NCBI GenBank assembly: GCA_050011775.1
Contig: JBEKIL010000001.1
Span: 372,001 to 436,000, forward strand
Source: CAVZMI01 sp050011775
Lineage (GTDB): Bacteria > Bacteroidota > Ignavibacteria > UBA10030 > CAVZMI01
Length of the DNA: 64,000 bases
Direction of reading: 5' to 3'
The notes beneath the pieces were generated by a model. The model saw only the letters and a program-made list of their open reading frames with translations. It did not search any database and was not told the origin of the DNA. Positions 1 through 9,123 of this stretch are shown piece after piece. The position numbers and the translations under genes were made by a program. The number at the start of each line of letters is the position of its first letter. Position 1 is the stretch's first letter.

Positions 1-129
1 CTGATGGGCCGATTTAAGGGGGAGCACGGAAGAATTGAAGCGTCGTTTTCGGACGATCAGGTGCTGTTGACTGCAGTGGGGATTTTAAAAAATTCTCGCT
101 TGTATGAGAAGAAGCTCGGCATTCAATAA
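1..129 (+). CDS. C-terminal end of an unidentified protein, possibly a GAF-type sensory domain
   Basis: The window opens inside a plus-strand reading frame that runs 42 codons to a TAA. The visible tail (FSDDQVLLTAVGILKNSRLY) resembles the last helix of GAF domains, where an F-x-DDxxLL stretch is followed by a helix ending in LY. This is a weak pattern match over a short segment. The start and most of the protein lie outside the window. It converges with the kinase gene ending at 137, only 7 bases away. Confidence 0.5.
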   Translation: MMGRFKGEHGRIEASFSDDQVLLTAVGILKNSRLYEKKLGIQ

Positions 130-136
130 AATGTTC

Positions 137-760
137 TCAAATCGTCGTTAGGGTTTTGTGAATATCTTGAATAATACGTTCAAGATCTTCACGACGATTG
201 ATGAAATCTAATATATCGGCCTCAAAAATAAGGAGTTTTCCAGCGGTATATCGTCTGATCCACGATTCATACAAACTATTCAGCTGTCCCAAATACTCAG
301 CCGTGATCCCTTTTTCGAATTCCCTTCCCCGCTGAGAGATTTTTCTTTGAAGTTCCGGGACTGAAGACCTCAAATAAATTAGAAAATCCGGAGGCTGTAA
401 ATAGCTTGTCATTGCCGCGAACAATTCACAATAATTTCTGAAATCACGTTCTTCCATCATCCCGATATTATATAAATTCCGGGCAAATATTTCGGCGTCT
501 TCGTATATCGATCGATCCTGGATGATTGACTCTTCTTTTGAGAGGAAATTCTTTTGATGAATAAATCTTTTTGAAAGAAAATAGATCTGGATATGAAACG
601 ACCACCGCTTCATATCGGCATAAAAATCTTTCAGATAGGGATTATCGTCCACCGATTCGTAATACGGTGTCCATCCAAATTCTTTGCCAAGGAGCTGCGT
701 CAGAGATGATTTCCCCGAACCGATGTTACCGGCGATTACCCCATAATATTTTTTTGGCAT
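137..760 (-). CDS. Deoxynucleoside kinase (dAK/dGK/dCK family)
   Basis: Predicted cytoplasmic kinase that phosphorylates deoxynucleosides to monophosphates in nucleotide salvage. A P-loop GNIGSGKSS lies at residues 11-19, and the family signature DRSIYEDAEIF at about 82-92 holds the Asp-Arg pair contacting the deoxyribose. A basic lid region (RKISQRGREFE) sits near residue 140. Its 207 residues match the bacterial deoxyadenosine/deoxyguanosine kinase family. The ATG at 760 starts right at the P-loop strand, so the start is secure. Substrate preference cannot be read from sequence. It stands alone, separated from the next minus-strand gene by 115 bases. Confidence 0.88.
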   Translation of the reverse strand: MPKKYYGVIAGNIGSGKSSLTQLLGKEFGWTPYYESVDDNPYLKDFYADMKRWSFHIQIYFLSKRFIHQKNFLSKEESIIQDRSIYEDAEIFARNLYNIGMMEERDFRNYCELFAAMTSYLQPPDFLIYLRSSVPELQRKISQRGREFEKGITAEYLGQLNSLYESWIRRYTAGKLLIFEADILDFINRREDLERIIQDIHKTLTTI

Positions 761-875
761 GAATTATCAGAGAGAAGATCGACATGAATGAAAAATTAAT
801 TTCAATATAAAAGAATGTCTGAAAATAGCAATCATAACCTATATGCAAAAGGTTACCGTCGTGCAGTGTGTTATT

Positions 876-1772
876 CTATTTATGAATTATTTGTGCTAAT
901 TGGGCAAGGGCCTTAATTACACGCGGACCCGGACGAGAGATAAGACTTGCATCAATTATTGAAACTGTATTGCGCTGGATAGCGTGGAGTGTACGCCATT
1001 CCGGGAATTGCTGAATGAGCTGATCGGGAGAAAATGCAATATCTGATGTCAATATAATTTCATCAGGCTGAAGACGGAGAATTTCTTCTCGGCTGAAAAG
1101 GGGATACGATCCTTTCCCCACAGCACCAAGATTCATGCCGCCGGCATCGGTAATCAGTTCGTTGACAAATGAACCGTTCCCCGCAACCATGAGTGGTGTA
1201 ATTGAAAAAATTACCAGTACACGTGGATGTTGACGTTGCTTATAAATTTTCGAAATGGAATCACGCTGCGATCGAAGCTCTGCAACAAGATGTTCCGCAG
1301 CAGGCGATGTTCCTGTCAGTTTTCCGATATCCAGAATAGATTTTAACACACCTTCAACAGTCCGTGGATTTGTCGCAAAGACCGGGATAGAAAGCTTTTC
1401 GAGCTTTTCATAATCCAAGCGTGAATTTCCCTCGACCGACATAAGGACAAGATCAGGACTGGCTCCGACAATCGTTTCGATATTTGGATTTATCATCCCC
1501 CCCATGTGCGGCTTCTGCTTTGCCTGTTGAGGATAATCGCAATAGTCGGTCACACCCGCAAGAATCGAATCGGCTCCGACAGCATACAGAATCTCTGTGA
1601 TATTTGGAGCTAAAGAAACAACTCTTTTAAGTGGTTGTACAATCGTAACCGTGCGACCGAGGTCGTCAATTACTATCTGTGGTTGAGGCGTTTGCTGGTG
1701 TTGATAAGAAAAGCGGGGGAAAAAGAGAAAGGAAATTATAAATATAATCCGGGAAAAGTATCTATGAACCAT
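876..1772 (-). CDS. BtuF-like periplasmic substrate-binding protein (cobalamin/iron-chelate ABC importer)
   Basis: Predicted periplasmic binding component of a class III (helical-hinge) ABC importer, most like vitamin B12-binding BtuF. The N-terminus has a basic start and a hydrophobic stretch (IIFIISFLFF) typical of a signal peptide, with no clear lipobox. The core carries the family pattern RVVSLAPNITEILYAVGAD followed by a second lobe ending in RPGPRVIKALAQLAQII. I chose the ATG at 1772 because it puts the signal peptide at the N-terminus; a TTG at 1790 is in frame. No permease or ATPase partner lies nearby and I see no cobalamin riboswitch upstream, so the ligand is uncertain. Confidence 0.8.
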   Translation of the reverse strand: MVHRYFSRIIFIISFLFFPRFSYQHQQTPQPQIVIDDLGRTVTIVQPLKRVVSLAPNITEILYAVGADSILAGVTDYCDYPQQAKQKPHMGGMINPNIETIVGASPDLVLMSVEGNSRLDYEKLEKLSIPVFATNPRTVEGVLKSILDIGKLTGTSPAAEHLVAELRSQRDSISKIYKQRQHPRVLVIFSITPLMVAGNGSFVNELITDAGGMNLGAVGKGSYPLFSREEILRLQPDEIILTSDIAFSPDQLIQQFPEWRTLHAIQRNTVSIIDASLISRPGPRVIKALAQLAQIIHK

Positions 1773-1885
1773 GTCGTATAATCGATTCAAAAAATATATT
1801 ATAAAAGCCTCGGATTCCAGGCTTCCGAAACTGTGATATTACCGATCTTCAGCCTATATGCCTTCCGCCAACGCCTTCAGCAATA

Positions 1886-2767
1886 TTAAAAAATAACCTT
1901 ATTCAACGGATATTCGATTATCCCTTCGGCATTCGCGCGTTTGAGTTGCGGAATAATTTTACGGACGATATTTTCATCGATGATTGTCTCGATTGCAACC
2001 CAGTCGTTATCGGCCAATGACGATATTGTTGGACGGCGAAGAGCCGGGATTAATCCGATGATATTATCAAGATCGGCGCGGCGTAGGTTCATCTTCAAAC
2101 CAACCTTCCCCTCGGCATTGATTGCGCCCAGCAGAAGCATCGCCATATTCTCGATTTTCTCTCGTTTCCATGGATCCTTCCAGCTTTTTTTATTGGCAAT
2201 GAGCTTGGTCGTCGATTCAAGAATCGTTTCGACGATCCGGAGCTTATTCGCCTGAAGCGACGATCCGGTTTCAGTCACTTCAACGATTGCATCGACAAGT
2301 TCAGGAGTCTTTACTTCCGTGGCTCCCCAGGAGAATTCGACTTCGGCACGGACTTTATTTTTTTTGAGATAATTTTGCGTGACGCGGACTAGTTCGGTTG
2401 CTATCCGTTTTCCCTGAAGATCTTTCACGGTTTTTACGGTTGATGATTCGTGAACCGCCAGAACCCATCGGACGGGGCGCATACTCTGTTTGGCATAGAC
2501 AAGATCGGAGACTTCAACGATATCAACTCCGTTCTCCATGATCCAGTCTTTTCCGGTCAGGCCGCAGTCAAATACACCATCTTCTACGTAACGGGGTATT
2601 TCCTGGGCGCGGATAAGCATGGCTTCAAGCTCGTCATCATCGATCGATGGAAAGTAGGATCGCGATGAGATAGAAAAATGAAAGCCGGCTTTATGCATTA
2701 GATTAAATGTGGCTTCTTGAAGACTCCCTTTAGGAAGTCCGAGGCGGAGCTTTTTGTACTGTGTCAT
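1886..2767 (-). CDS. hisG: ATP phosphoribosyltransferase, long form
   Basis: Catalyses the first step of histidine synthesis, joining ATP and PRPP. The N-terminal LRLGLPKGSLQEATFNLM and the later ELVRVTQNYL and VEFSWGATEVKTPELVDAIVE stretches are HisG hallmarks. At 293 residues this is the long form with the C-terminal regulatory domain (from about residue 215), so a HisZ partner is not needed and histidine feedback is expected. The ATG overlaps the stop of the upstream lipid kinase gene by 4 nt, making hisG the last gene of a tilS-hpt-ftsH-kinase-hisG run. No other histidine genes are in the window. Confidence 0.95.
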   Translation of the reverse strand: MTQYKKLRLGLPKGSLQEATFNLMHKAGFHFSISSRSYFPSIDDDELEAMLIRAQEIPRYVEDGVFDCGLTGKDWIMENGVDIVEVSDLVYAKQSMRPVRWVLAVHESSTVKTVKDLQGKRIATELVRVTQNYLKKNKVRAEVEFSWGATEVKTPELVDAIVEVTETGSSLQANKLRIVETILESTTKLIANKKSWKDPWKREKIENMAMLLLGAINAEGKVGLKMNLRRADLDNIIGLIPALRRPTISSLADNDWVAIETIIDENIVRKIIPQLKRANAEGIIEYPLNKVIF

Positions 2768-3465
2768 AGTATATTATCGAGCCTGTAAATGTTGATTGAA
2801 GGAAGAAGGAGCCAATATAACAGCCACATGGTTCCACCGATACTAAGAGGAATCGCCACATTATCGTCGAGCAGATCGAATGATGCAATTTCTGCAAGCA
2901 TACCGACAAATCCTCCGATCATCCCGATGAGGTATTCAATCGGCATATAATTGATTTTCGGTGTAAAGAGAACGACAATAATGGCACTGAGGAGAAATGC
3001 ACCGCTTCCTTCAAGTGATTTGTGGTAAAATTTATGTTTTCCGAAACGCCGTCCGATGAGGGCAGCAGCGGAATCGGAAATAATTAAAATAGCAAAACTT
3101 GTGATTACGATGATCTTCGGGAAAATGAGAACACAGAGCGTTGCCGAAAGCAGTACATAGGTGGCGCCGTTGAGTGTTTTAGTTTTTCCGTTGACTTCAT
3201 GATGCCGGAGAAGTTTCCTGAACCACCGATAAAAAAGTTCCGCTGTCGGTTGATGAAAATATCGAAGTACATCAACAATAAAAAATGCCGCTGTCATCGG
3301 AATTAAAATACTCAGTGCTGTGCTCTTCGATAGAAAGTAGTATACTATCGGAATTGAGAGCGAACAGAGATGAATACTTTTCCGAATAAGTTCGGCCGAG
3401 TAGTCGATATCGGGTGATGTTTGAGCTTCGTCGAGCGTCATGGTGTCCGTGTTATTTCTTTCCAT
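2764..3465 (-). CDS. SEC59/DGK1/VTE5-family membrane lipid kinase (polyprenol or diacylglycerol kinase-like)
   Basis: Integral membrane protein with about six hydrophobic segments. The family signature is present: an Asp-rich loop (ISDSAAALIGRRFGKHKF) followed by HKSLEGSGAFLL. Known members of this superfamily use CTP to phosphorylate dolichol, phytol or diacylglycerol, so a role in lipid-carrier or phospholipid recycling is likely; the substrate is not determinable here. The gene overlaps the end of ftsH by 14 nt and the start of hisG by 4 nt, implying translational coupling. I chose the ATG at 3465 over an adjacent in-frame GTG at 3468. Confidence 0.8.
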   Translation of the reverse strand: MERNNTDTMTLDEAQTSPDIDYSAELIRKSIHLCSLSIPIVYYFLSKSTALSILIPMTAAFFIVDVLRYFHQPTAELFYRWFRKLLRHHEVNGKTKTLNGATYVLLSATLCVLIFPKIIVITSFAILIISDSAAALIGRRFGKHKFYHKSLEGSGAFLLSAIIVVLFTPKINYMPIEYLIGMIGGFVGMLAEIASFDLLDDNVAIPLSIGGTMWLLYWLLLPSINIYRLDNIL

Positions 3466-5530
3466 CACGGGCAGCCTTAATTACCTTGACCGCCTCCTCG
3501 AGTTGTCTGTCATCTATTGCTTGACCGTTTGTGTCGCCGTTATTTTTTTCGAGCGGTGTGAGGGATCCTCCACTGATAATCTTGTCGATCTCCTCGCCGT
3601 CGAGAATTTCCCGTTCGAGCAGAGCCGCTGAAAGACGATGAAGTTGATCCACATTTTCTTTCAGGATGCGTTCTGCACGGTTCATGCATTTCGACACAAT
3701 ATTTTTCACTTCATCATCGATAGCGATCGCCGTGCTTTCGCTATAATCCTTGTGACGAGTAATTTCTCTTCCTAGAAAGATTTCTTCTTCCTTTGCGCCG
3801 TAGGCAAGCGGACCAAGCCGCTCGCTCATGCCCCATTCGCAGACCATTTTTCGCGCAAGCTGCGTAGACCGTTCAATATCGTTGCCAGCACCCGTAGTTA
3901 ATTGATTAAAAACAAGTATTTCTGCTGCGCGTCCGCCTAATGCATAAGTGATCATCGCCTCAAGATATTCTTTCGAGTATGTATGTTTCTCATCAATCGG
4001 TAAATACGTCGTGATACCGAGCGCACGACCCCGCGGAATAATGGTGACTTTGTGAACAGGATCGGCTTCCGGGACTTTCCGGGCAACCAACACATGTCCT
4101 GATTCGTGATATGCAGTGACCTTTTTTTCCTGATCCGAGATAATAAGGCTTCTCCGCTCCATCCCCATCATCACTTTGTCTTTTGCCTGCTCAAAGTCGT
4201 TCATGCTGACAGCTTTTGCATTATTCCTTGCTGCGAGAAGCGCCGCTTCGTTAACAAGGTTCGCAAGATCCGCTCCGGCAAGTCCCGGAGTTCCTTTGGC
4301 CAGTGTATCAAGCTTCACATCATCGGCAAGAGGGATATGCCGGGTATGGACTTTCAGGATTCCTTCACGTCCCTTGACGTCGGGACGATCGACAACGACC
4401 TGTCGATCGAACCGGCCGGGACGCAATAGTGCCGGATCGAGAACGTCCGGTCGGTTGGTTGCAGCGATGATAATCACACCGCTGTTTTGCTCGAATCCAT
4501 CCATTTCGACGAGGAGTTGATTCAATGTCTGCTCACGCTCGTCATGTCCGCCTCCGAGTCCTGCACCACGGTGACGTCCGACGGCATCGATTTCATCGAT
4601 GAAGATAATACACGGTGCACTCTTTTTTCCTGTTTCAAACAAATCACGGACACGGCTTGCTCCAACCCCGACGAACATTTCAACAAAATCGGCTCCGCTA
4701 ATCGTAAAAAACGGTACGCTCGCCTCACCGGCAACGGCACGTGCGAGAAGCGTTTTGCCGGTTCCCGGAGGACCCAGTAGTAATACACCACGGGGAATTT
4801 TGCCGCCGAGTTTCTGGAATTTCGTCGGTTCGCGCAGGAACTCGATAATCTCCTGGAGCTCCATTTTTGCTTCATCCGCCCCTGCAACATCAACAAAGGT
4901 GATACGCGGACTTGCTTCGCTCATCATCTTTGTGCGTACTTTCCCGAACGAGAATATTCCCTTCGTTCCTGTCCCCTGCATCCGGCGCATCAGAATAAAC
5001 CAGATTGCAAGGAGCAAAACCCACGGCAGCATTTGGAAAAGAGCGTTCAACCAGGTGTTATCTTCTTTGACAAATGAGACACTGACACCTCGTTCGGCCC
5101 ATTGCTGGGTAACGGAGCCGTCGACAAAGGGAAGAGGCAATGTAATGCGTGTGACATCACGATGTGTCTTCCCGTTGATATCAATTACTGTTTGCTTATC
5201 TTTGAGGGTTCCGTGGAATTCGAAACTGTTCAGCTCAGATTTCTTTATAAGCGCCGAAACTATTTGCCCCGATTGGATTAATTGCTGATAATTTGTGTAG
5301 GAAACTTCGATCTCCTGTCCGTCCCCCGTTTTGAACAAAGTAATAATGAAAAACGCCGCGAGGAAGATTGCCAGCCAGCTTATTGCCCGTAATACTTTCC
5401 CCCAATTGAATTCATCTTCATTACGGGGTTGCAGAGGCTGTCGTTGCCGCGAAGACTTTGGCATCTGTCGTTTTTTCTGACCTTTATTATTGCTATCGTC
5501 AGATTGCCGAGTATTTTTTTCGTCACCCAT
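3452..5530 (-). CDS. ftsH: ATP-dependent zinc metalloprotease FtsH
   Basis: Membrane-anchored AAA+ protease that extracts and degrades membrane and short-lived cytosolic proteins as a hexamer. Order of parts: basic hydrophilic N-terminus (1-45), first membrane helix (about 47-66), periplasmic domain, second helix (about 165-183), AAA+ module with Walker A GPPGTGKT, Walker B IIFIDEID and the second region of homology, then the M41 peptidase with zinc motif HESGH. All catalytic residues are visible. At 692 residues with a Gln/Arg-rich N-terminal extension it is slightly longer than E. coli FtsH. It follows hpt after 9 nt in the operon. Confidence 0.97.
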   Translation of the reverse strand: MGDEKNTRQSDDSNNKGQKKRQMPKSSRQRQPLQPRNEDEFNWGKVLRAISWLAIFLAAFFIITLFKTGDGQEIEVSYTNYQQLIQSGQIVSALIKKSELNSFEFHGTLKDKQTVIDINGKTHRDVTRITLPLPFVDGSVTQQWAERGVSVSFVKEDNTWLNALFQMLPWVLLLAIWFILMRRMQGTGTKGIFSFGKVRTKMMSEASPRITFVDVAGADEAKMELQEIIEFLREPTKFQKLGGKIPRGVLLLGPPGTGKTLLARAVAGEASVPFFTISGADFVEMFVGVGASRVRDLFETGKKSAPCIIFIDEIDAVGRHRGAGLGGGHDEREQTLNQLLVEMDGFEQNSGVIIIAATNRPDVLDPALLRPGRFDRQVVVDRPDVKGREGILKVHTRHIPLADDVKLDTLAKGTPGLAGADLANLVNEAALLAARNNAKAVSMNDFEQAKDKVMMGMERRSLIISDQEKKVTAYHESGHVLVARKVPEADPVHKVTIIPRGRALGITTYLPIDEKHTYSKEYLEAMITYALGGRAAEILVFNQLTTGAGNDIERSTQLARKMVCEWGMSERLGPLAYGAKEEEIFLGREITRHKDYSESTAIAIDDEVKNIVSKCMNRAERILKENVDQLHRLSAALLEREILDGEEIDKIISGGSLTPLEKNNGDTNGQAIDDRQLEEAVKVIKAARDGKK

Positions 5531-5539
5531 GAAACACCA

Positions 5540-6082
5540 TTATTGTTGTAATATATAAATATTTCGGAGATTCCGAACTTTCTGGGCATAGTCAAGGCCA
5601 TACCCGATCACAAAAAGACTCGGGATCTCGAATCCAACATAATTCATTTCGACAGGATACTTTGTCGATCCTTTCTTATATAATAACGTAACAACTTTAA
5701 CCGACCGCGGGTTCTGTGAAATAATCAGACGTTTAAAAAAATCAATCGAAAGCCCCGAATCAACGATATCTTCAACAATGACTATATCACGGTCCTTGAC
5801 CTGACAGTTCAGATTTTTCAGCACACGGACATCACCCGAAGTAATTTTAGCATCACCATAACTTGAAAGCTTGATAAAATCTATTTCGCAATCGATTGTA
5901 ATCTCGCGGATCAGATCTGCAAGAAAAATGAATGAGCCATTGAGTACTCCGATAAAAATCGGTATCGAACCTGCATAATCATGGTTAAGCCGGCGCCCCA
6001 GATTCTGCACACGTTCCATTATTTGTTTTTCGGAAAGGTATAATACAAAAGTGTCGCCGTTTATCGTGATCGTATTATCCAT
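5540..6082 (-). CDS. hpt: Hypoxanthine phosphoribosyltransferase
   Basis: Purine-salvage enzyme converting hypoxanthine (and usually guanine) with PRPP to IMP (GMP). The PRPP-binding motif VIVEDIVDSGLS is intact near residue 100, and the SSYGDAK loop and GFEIPSLFVIGYGLDYAQ C-terminal segment are typical. The 180-residue length is standard. The start overlaps the end of tilS by 8 nt and the stop is 9 nt before ftsH, the conserved tilS-hpt-ftsH arrangement of many bacteria. Confidence 0.95.
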   Translation of the reverse strand: MDNTITINGDTFVLYLSEKQIMERVQNLGRRLNHDYAGSIPIFIGVLNGSFIFLADLIREITIDCEIDFIKLSSYGDAKITSGDVRVLKNLNCQVKDRDIVIVEDIVDSGLSIDFFKRLIISQNPRSVKVVTLLYKKGSTKYPVEMNYVGFEIPSLFVIGYGLDYAQKVRNLRNIYILQQ

Positions 6083-7532
6083 CAGATGTCATCCGAAGAT
6101 CCTTGTTGTGAAAATGAAGCCGGGCAATATTGCGTGTATGTTCTAAAATTCTGAAACGGTTGTCCAGTCGTACACCGCACACCCAGATAATGTCATTACC
6201 CGAACATAATACGCAAATCATTTTCTTCTGCTGCGACGGAATGTGAACGTCGGTTAAAAAGTTACTGATCTTTTTTTTATCTTTCATCCCAAGAGGAATA
6301 AACCAATCGCCTTTCTGCCATTTCCGGAGTCGCAGGGGGAATCGGAATGTATCGGCATCAACATATTCCGTTGTTGTCCATCGCGGGTGTCGTGTCCGTC
6401 GAACACGGTTAAATCCGACATCGTTTTTATTGACCTGCTCGATAGTCAGTATAATACCGGAGCCGCGGAGAGTACCGTAGGACTCCAGCTGGTAATCAAC
6501 CGGTTCATCGTGGAGAAGATCCGATAACACAAGCTCTTCGCGATCACGGATGATGTTCCATCGTTTATTTAGTTGGACACGTTTCCCCACCTGCGCGCTG
6601 CATAATCGGATGCTCTGTGTGATCGATTTGTAGTTCACAGGAGCACCCGGAAGACGTGAAAGCAATCTATGAAAAAGTGCGTGCTGCATTTCGATCGGGT
6701 GAACCAATAGCTTTTTCACACTCACGCCGAACGTATGACTATCATACGTTCGAATGCATTCCGACAGTGCCAGATCGTGTGCATGTTCGATTAATCGTCC
6801 GGATTGCTCGAAAAGCCGTGCATTGGAATTAAGAGTATGAACAATTCCCGGGTTAATGTATTGCTCGAGCACCGGTAAAACTTTATGGCGGAGCGCATTC
6901 CGGGAGTACTTATCTTTTGTATTCGATGAATCTTCCCGGTAATGTATACGTTTTGCCCTTGCGTATTCTATAATTTCCGACCTCCGCGCAAATAAAAGAG
7001 GTCGAATAATCCTCTCGTCTTCCCGCTTCGGAAGGATTCCGCGTAATCCCTGAAGTCCTGTACCTCGAACAAAATGTAGAAGTAATGTCTCGGCATTGTC
7101 ATCGGCATGGTGAGCGGTTGCAATCCAGTCCGCACCTGCCGAGTGGTGGAGTTCTTTCAGAAATGCATACCGCAATTCACGGGCAGCATCCTGAATCGAC
7201 ATTTTCATTGCCCCGGCATATTCTTTTGTTGCGATACGAGCAACGATACATCGGACTCCGTACTGTTTAGCCGACCCTTCAACAAATTCCTGATCCCCGT
7301 CGGATTCATGTCCCCTAAGGCTATGATTTACATGTCCGACAATGAGCTCGAGACGAAATTTTTCCCGGAGGGAAACAAGAACGTCAAGGAGTACCATAGA
7401 ATCAATGCCACCGCTTACGGCGACTATCACTCTCTCTCCATGTCGTAGTAACCCTTCAGTCCGCATAAATTCTTCGCACTGTCGAAGAAACGTATGTACC
7501 CCCCGTTTGGGGACTTTTCGTTGAACGACCAT
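6075..7532 (-). CDS. tilS: tRNA(Ile)-lysidine synthase
   Basis: Modifies C34 of the CAU-anticodon isoleucine tRNA to lysidine so that it reads AUA. The PP-loop signature VSGGIDSMVLLD is clear, followed by GHVNHSLRG and TAHHADDNAETLLLHFVRGTG. A C-terminal domain with RKWQKGDWFIPLGMKDKKKISNFL matches the TilS C-terminal module. An open frame extends to 7619, but a start at the ATG at 7532 places the PP-loop at the usual distance from the N-terminus; the exact start is uncertain. It heads the operon leading to hpt, ftsH, the lipid kinase and hisG. Confidence 0.93.
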   Translation of the reverse strand: MVVQRKVPKRGVHTFLRQCEEFMRTEGLLRHGERVIVAVSGGIDSMVLLDVLVSLREKFRLELIVGHVNHSLRGHESDGDQEFVEGSAKQYGVRCIVARIATKEYAGAMKMSIQDAARELRYAFLKELHHSAGADWIATAHHADDNAETLLLHFVRGTGLQGLRGILPKREDERIIRPLLFARRSEIIEYARAKRIHYREDSSNTKDKYSRNALRHKVLPVLEQYINPGIVHTLNSNARLFEQSGRLIEHAHDLALSECIRTYDSHTFGVSVKKLLVHPIEMQHALFHRLLSRLPGAPVNYKSITQSIRLCSAQVGKRVQLNKRWNIIRDREELVLSDLLHDEPVDYQLESYGTLRGSGIILTIEQVNKNDVGFNRVRRTRHPRWTTTEYVDADTFRFPLRLRKWQKGDWFIPLGMKDKKKISNFLTDVHIPSQQKKMICVLCSGNDIIWVCGVRLDNRFRILEHTRNIARLHFHNKDLRMTSDG

Positions 7533-7844
7533 AGGATTCAAGAATGAAAAAGCCTGCCTCGTGAACAATGAATAGCCCACCGGGCAAGCCATCCTAACCT
7601 CATTTGCATAGCAAAGCATCCGGGAGGCATCACGATGCTTTTAATTTATTCAATATACCATACCATATTCTAAAAGGCAAGCTTCTGCTGCTTCTGTGGT
7701 TATTTTCGTACTTTTTCGGCAAAGAGGATTTGCCGGTTTGTCAGCGAAAATTGAAAGAATAGACAAATTGCGGCGCTCTAAATATAAAACTTAAAAGCTT
7801 GCTCCGTATGAAAGTTCACCCTGAGCCCCTCGGCACGCTCAGGC

Positions 7845-7936
7845 CAAGTCCCTCGATTTAATCGGGACGAGCCCCTCGATATGCTCGGGACAAGCCCCTC
7901 GATTTAATCGGGACGAGCCCCTCGATATACTCGGGA
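7845..7936. repeat. Two tandem 46-bp units of a palindromic intergenic repeat, with flanking related sequence
   Basis: The gap between tilS (7532) and hypE (8029) has no convincing gene. It contains two near-identical 46-bp units (7845-7890 and 7891-7936, one difference), each built from two small palindromes around CTCGATTTAATCGGGA and CTCGATATGCTCGGGA. The repeat zone extends from about 7818 to 7990 and ends in GTCGAGCGGTCGAAGGG, which recurs near 53845. A 71-codon frame across it reads low-complexity STARPR-type sequence and is not a gene. The rest of the gap (7533-7817) shows nothing recognisable. Confidence 0.85.
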
Positions 7937-8028
7937 CAAGCTTGCTTGCCGTGACCCTGGGTCGAGCGGTCGAAGGGAATCGGGATGAGTAGGTCAAGCG
8001 GAAAAAATTTAACAACAGATAGGACTTT

Positions 8029-9096
8029 TTAACAAATCCTCGGAAGTTGTTCACCCGAAAGCATATCGACCACCCGGTTTCCCCCGACCGTCGTTTTCAT
8101 AACGACTATGCCTGGATGTGCATCGACTACTTTCCCGATCACCGTAGCCTCTCTCCCGTTCGGATGCGATCGCATTACCGAGAGAACATTTCCCGCTTCA
8201 TCATCGGGAACGATTGCAATGAGTTTTCCTTCATTCGCGATGTAGAGCGGGTCGAGACCTAGAATCTCACATGCACCTTGAACCTCTTCCGTAACCGGTA
8301 TTTTCATTTCTTCAATGACAATGCCGATATGTGCCGCATCTGCTATTTCATTCAGTGAACTGGCGAGCCCACCCCTCGTCGGATCACGTAGGACATGAAT
8401 ATTTTTGGATTTTTTCAAGATCTTATCGACGAGACCATTGAGCGGTGCGCAATCGCTTTGTATCTGCGTTTCAAATGCAATTCCTTCCCGAACCGACATG
8501 ATAGCGATTCCATGCTCGGCAATATACCCGCTGAGAATAATTGTATCTCCCACCGCTGCGCGTCTGGGTGCAATTGAAATTCCTTCTTCAATGAGACCGA
8601 TTCCGGATGTCGTGATAAATATTTCGTCTCCTTTCCCACGATCAACAACTTTCGTATCACCGGTGACAAGCTGAATCGATGATCGTGCGGCTGCCTGCTG
8701 CATCGACTGGACAATCGTCCAGAGCCGCTCCATGGGAAATCCTTCTTCAATTATAAATGCGGCTGAAAGGAAATACGGTGTTGCCCCGCACATTGCCAGA
8801 TCGTTGACGGTACCGTAAACGGCCAGCTCGCCGATATTGCCGCCGGGGAAAAAAATAGGATGGACGACATAAGAATCTGTAGAAAATGCAAGCCGTGCCC
8901 CGCCGAGGGAAATCATCGCACCGTCGTGTTCTTCTCTCAATGCCGGATTATCGAATTGTGAAAAGAACATCGAGCGGATTAATTGCTGCGATAATTTTCC
9001 ACCGCCGCCGTGAGCAAGAAGAACAGCCGGATAATCGGTGATGGGAATCGGGCAGGAAAAACCTGCGGTAAAATCAATGTTCGATTGGTGGTCCAT
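8029..9096 (-). CDS. hypE: Hydrogenase maturation factor HypE (carbamoyl dehydratase)
   Basis: HypE carries a thiocarbamate on its C-terminal cysteine and dehydrates it to the cyano ligand of the NiFe active site. The AIR-synthase-like fold is recognisable: AHGGGGKLSQQLI at the N-terminus, GDTKVVDRGKGDEIFITTSGIG in the middle and DPTRGGLASSLNEIA later. The protein ends in PRIC, so the essential terminal cysteine is intact. The ATG at 9096 has a GAGG eight bases upstream. No hypA-D, hypF or hydrogenase gene is in this window, so it is an orphan locally; in other bacteria hyp genes can be scattered. Confidence 0.95.
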   Translation of the reverse strand: MDHQSNIDFTAGFSCPIPITDYPAVLLAHGGGGKLSQQLIRSMFFSQFDNPALREEHDGAMISLGGARLAFSTDSYVVHPIFFPGGNIGELAVYGTVNDLAMCGATPYFLSAAFIIEEGFPMERLWTIVQSMQQAAARSSIQLVTGDTKVVDRGKGDEIFITTSGIGLIEEGISIAPRRAAVGDTIILSGYIAEHGIAIMSVREGIAFETQIQSDCAPLNGLVDKILKKSKNIHVLRDPTRGGLASSLNEIADAAHIGIVIEEMKIPVTEEVQGACEILGLDPLYIANEGKLIAIVPDDEAGNVLSVMRSHPNGREATVIGKVVDAHPGIVVMKTTVGGNRVVDMLSGEQLPRIC

Positions 9097-9123
9097 AAAC
9101 AGCCCTCACCAGGATGAATCGAT

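Noticed and set aside
1791..1885. Cobalamin riboswitch upstream of the BtuF-like gene
   Set aside because: None of the conserved B12-box sequence is visible; the gap is short and AT-rich.
7839..8054. 71-codon minus-strand frame across the palindromic repeat zone
   Set aside because: Low-complexity Ser/Arg/Pro sequence produced by the repeat; overlaps the 3' end of hypE and has no ribosome-binding site.
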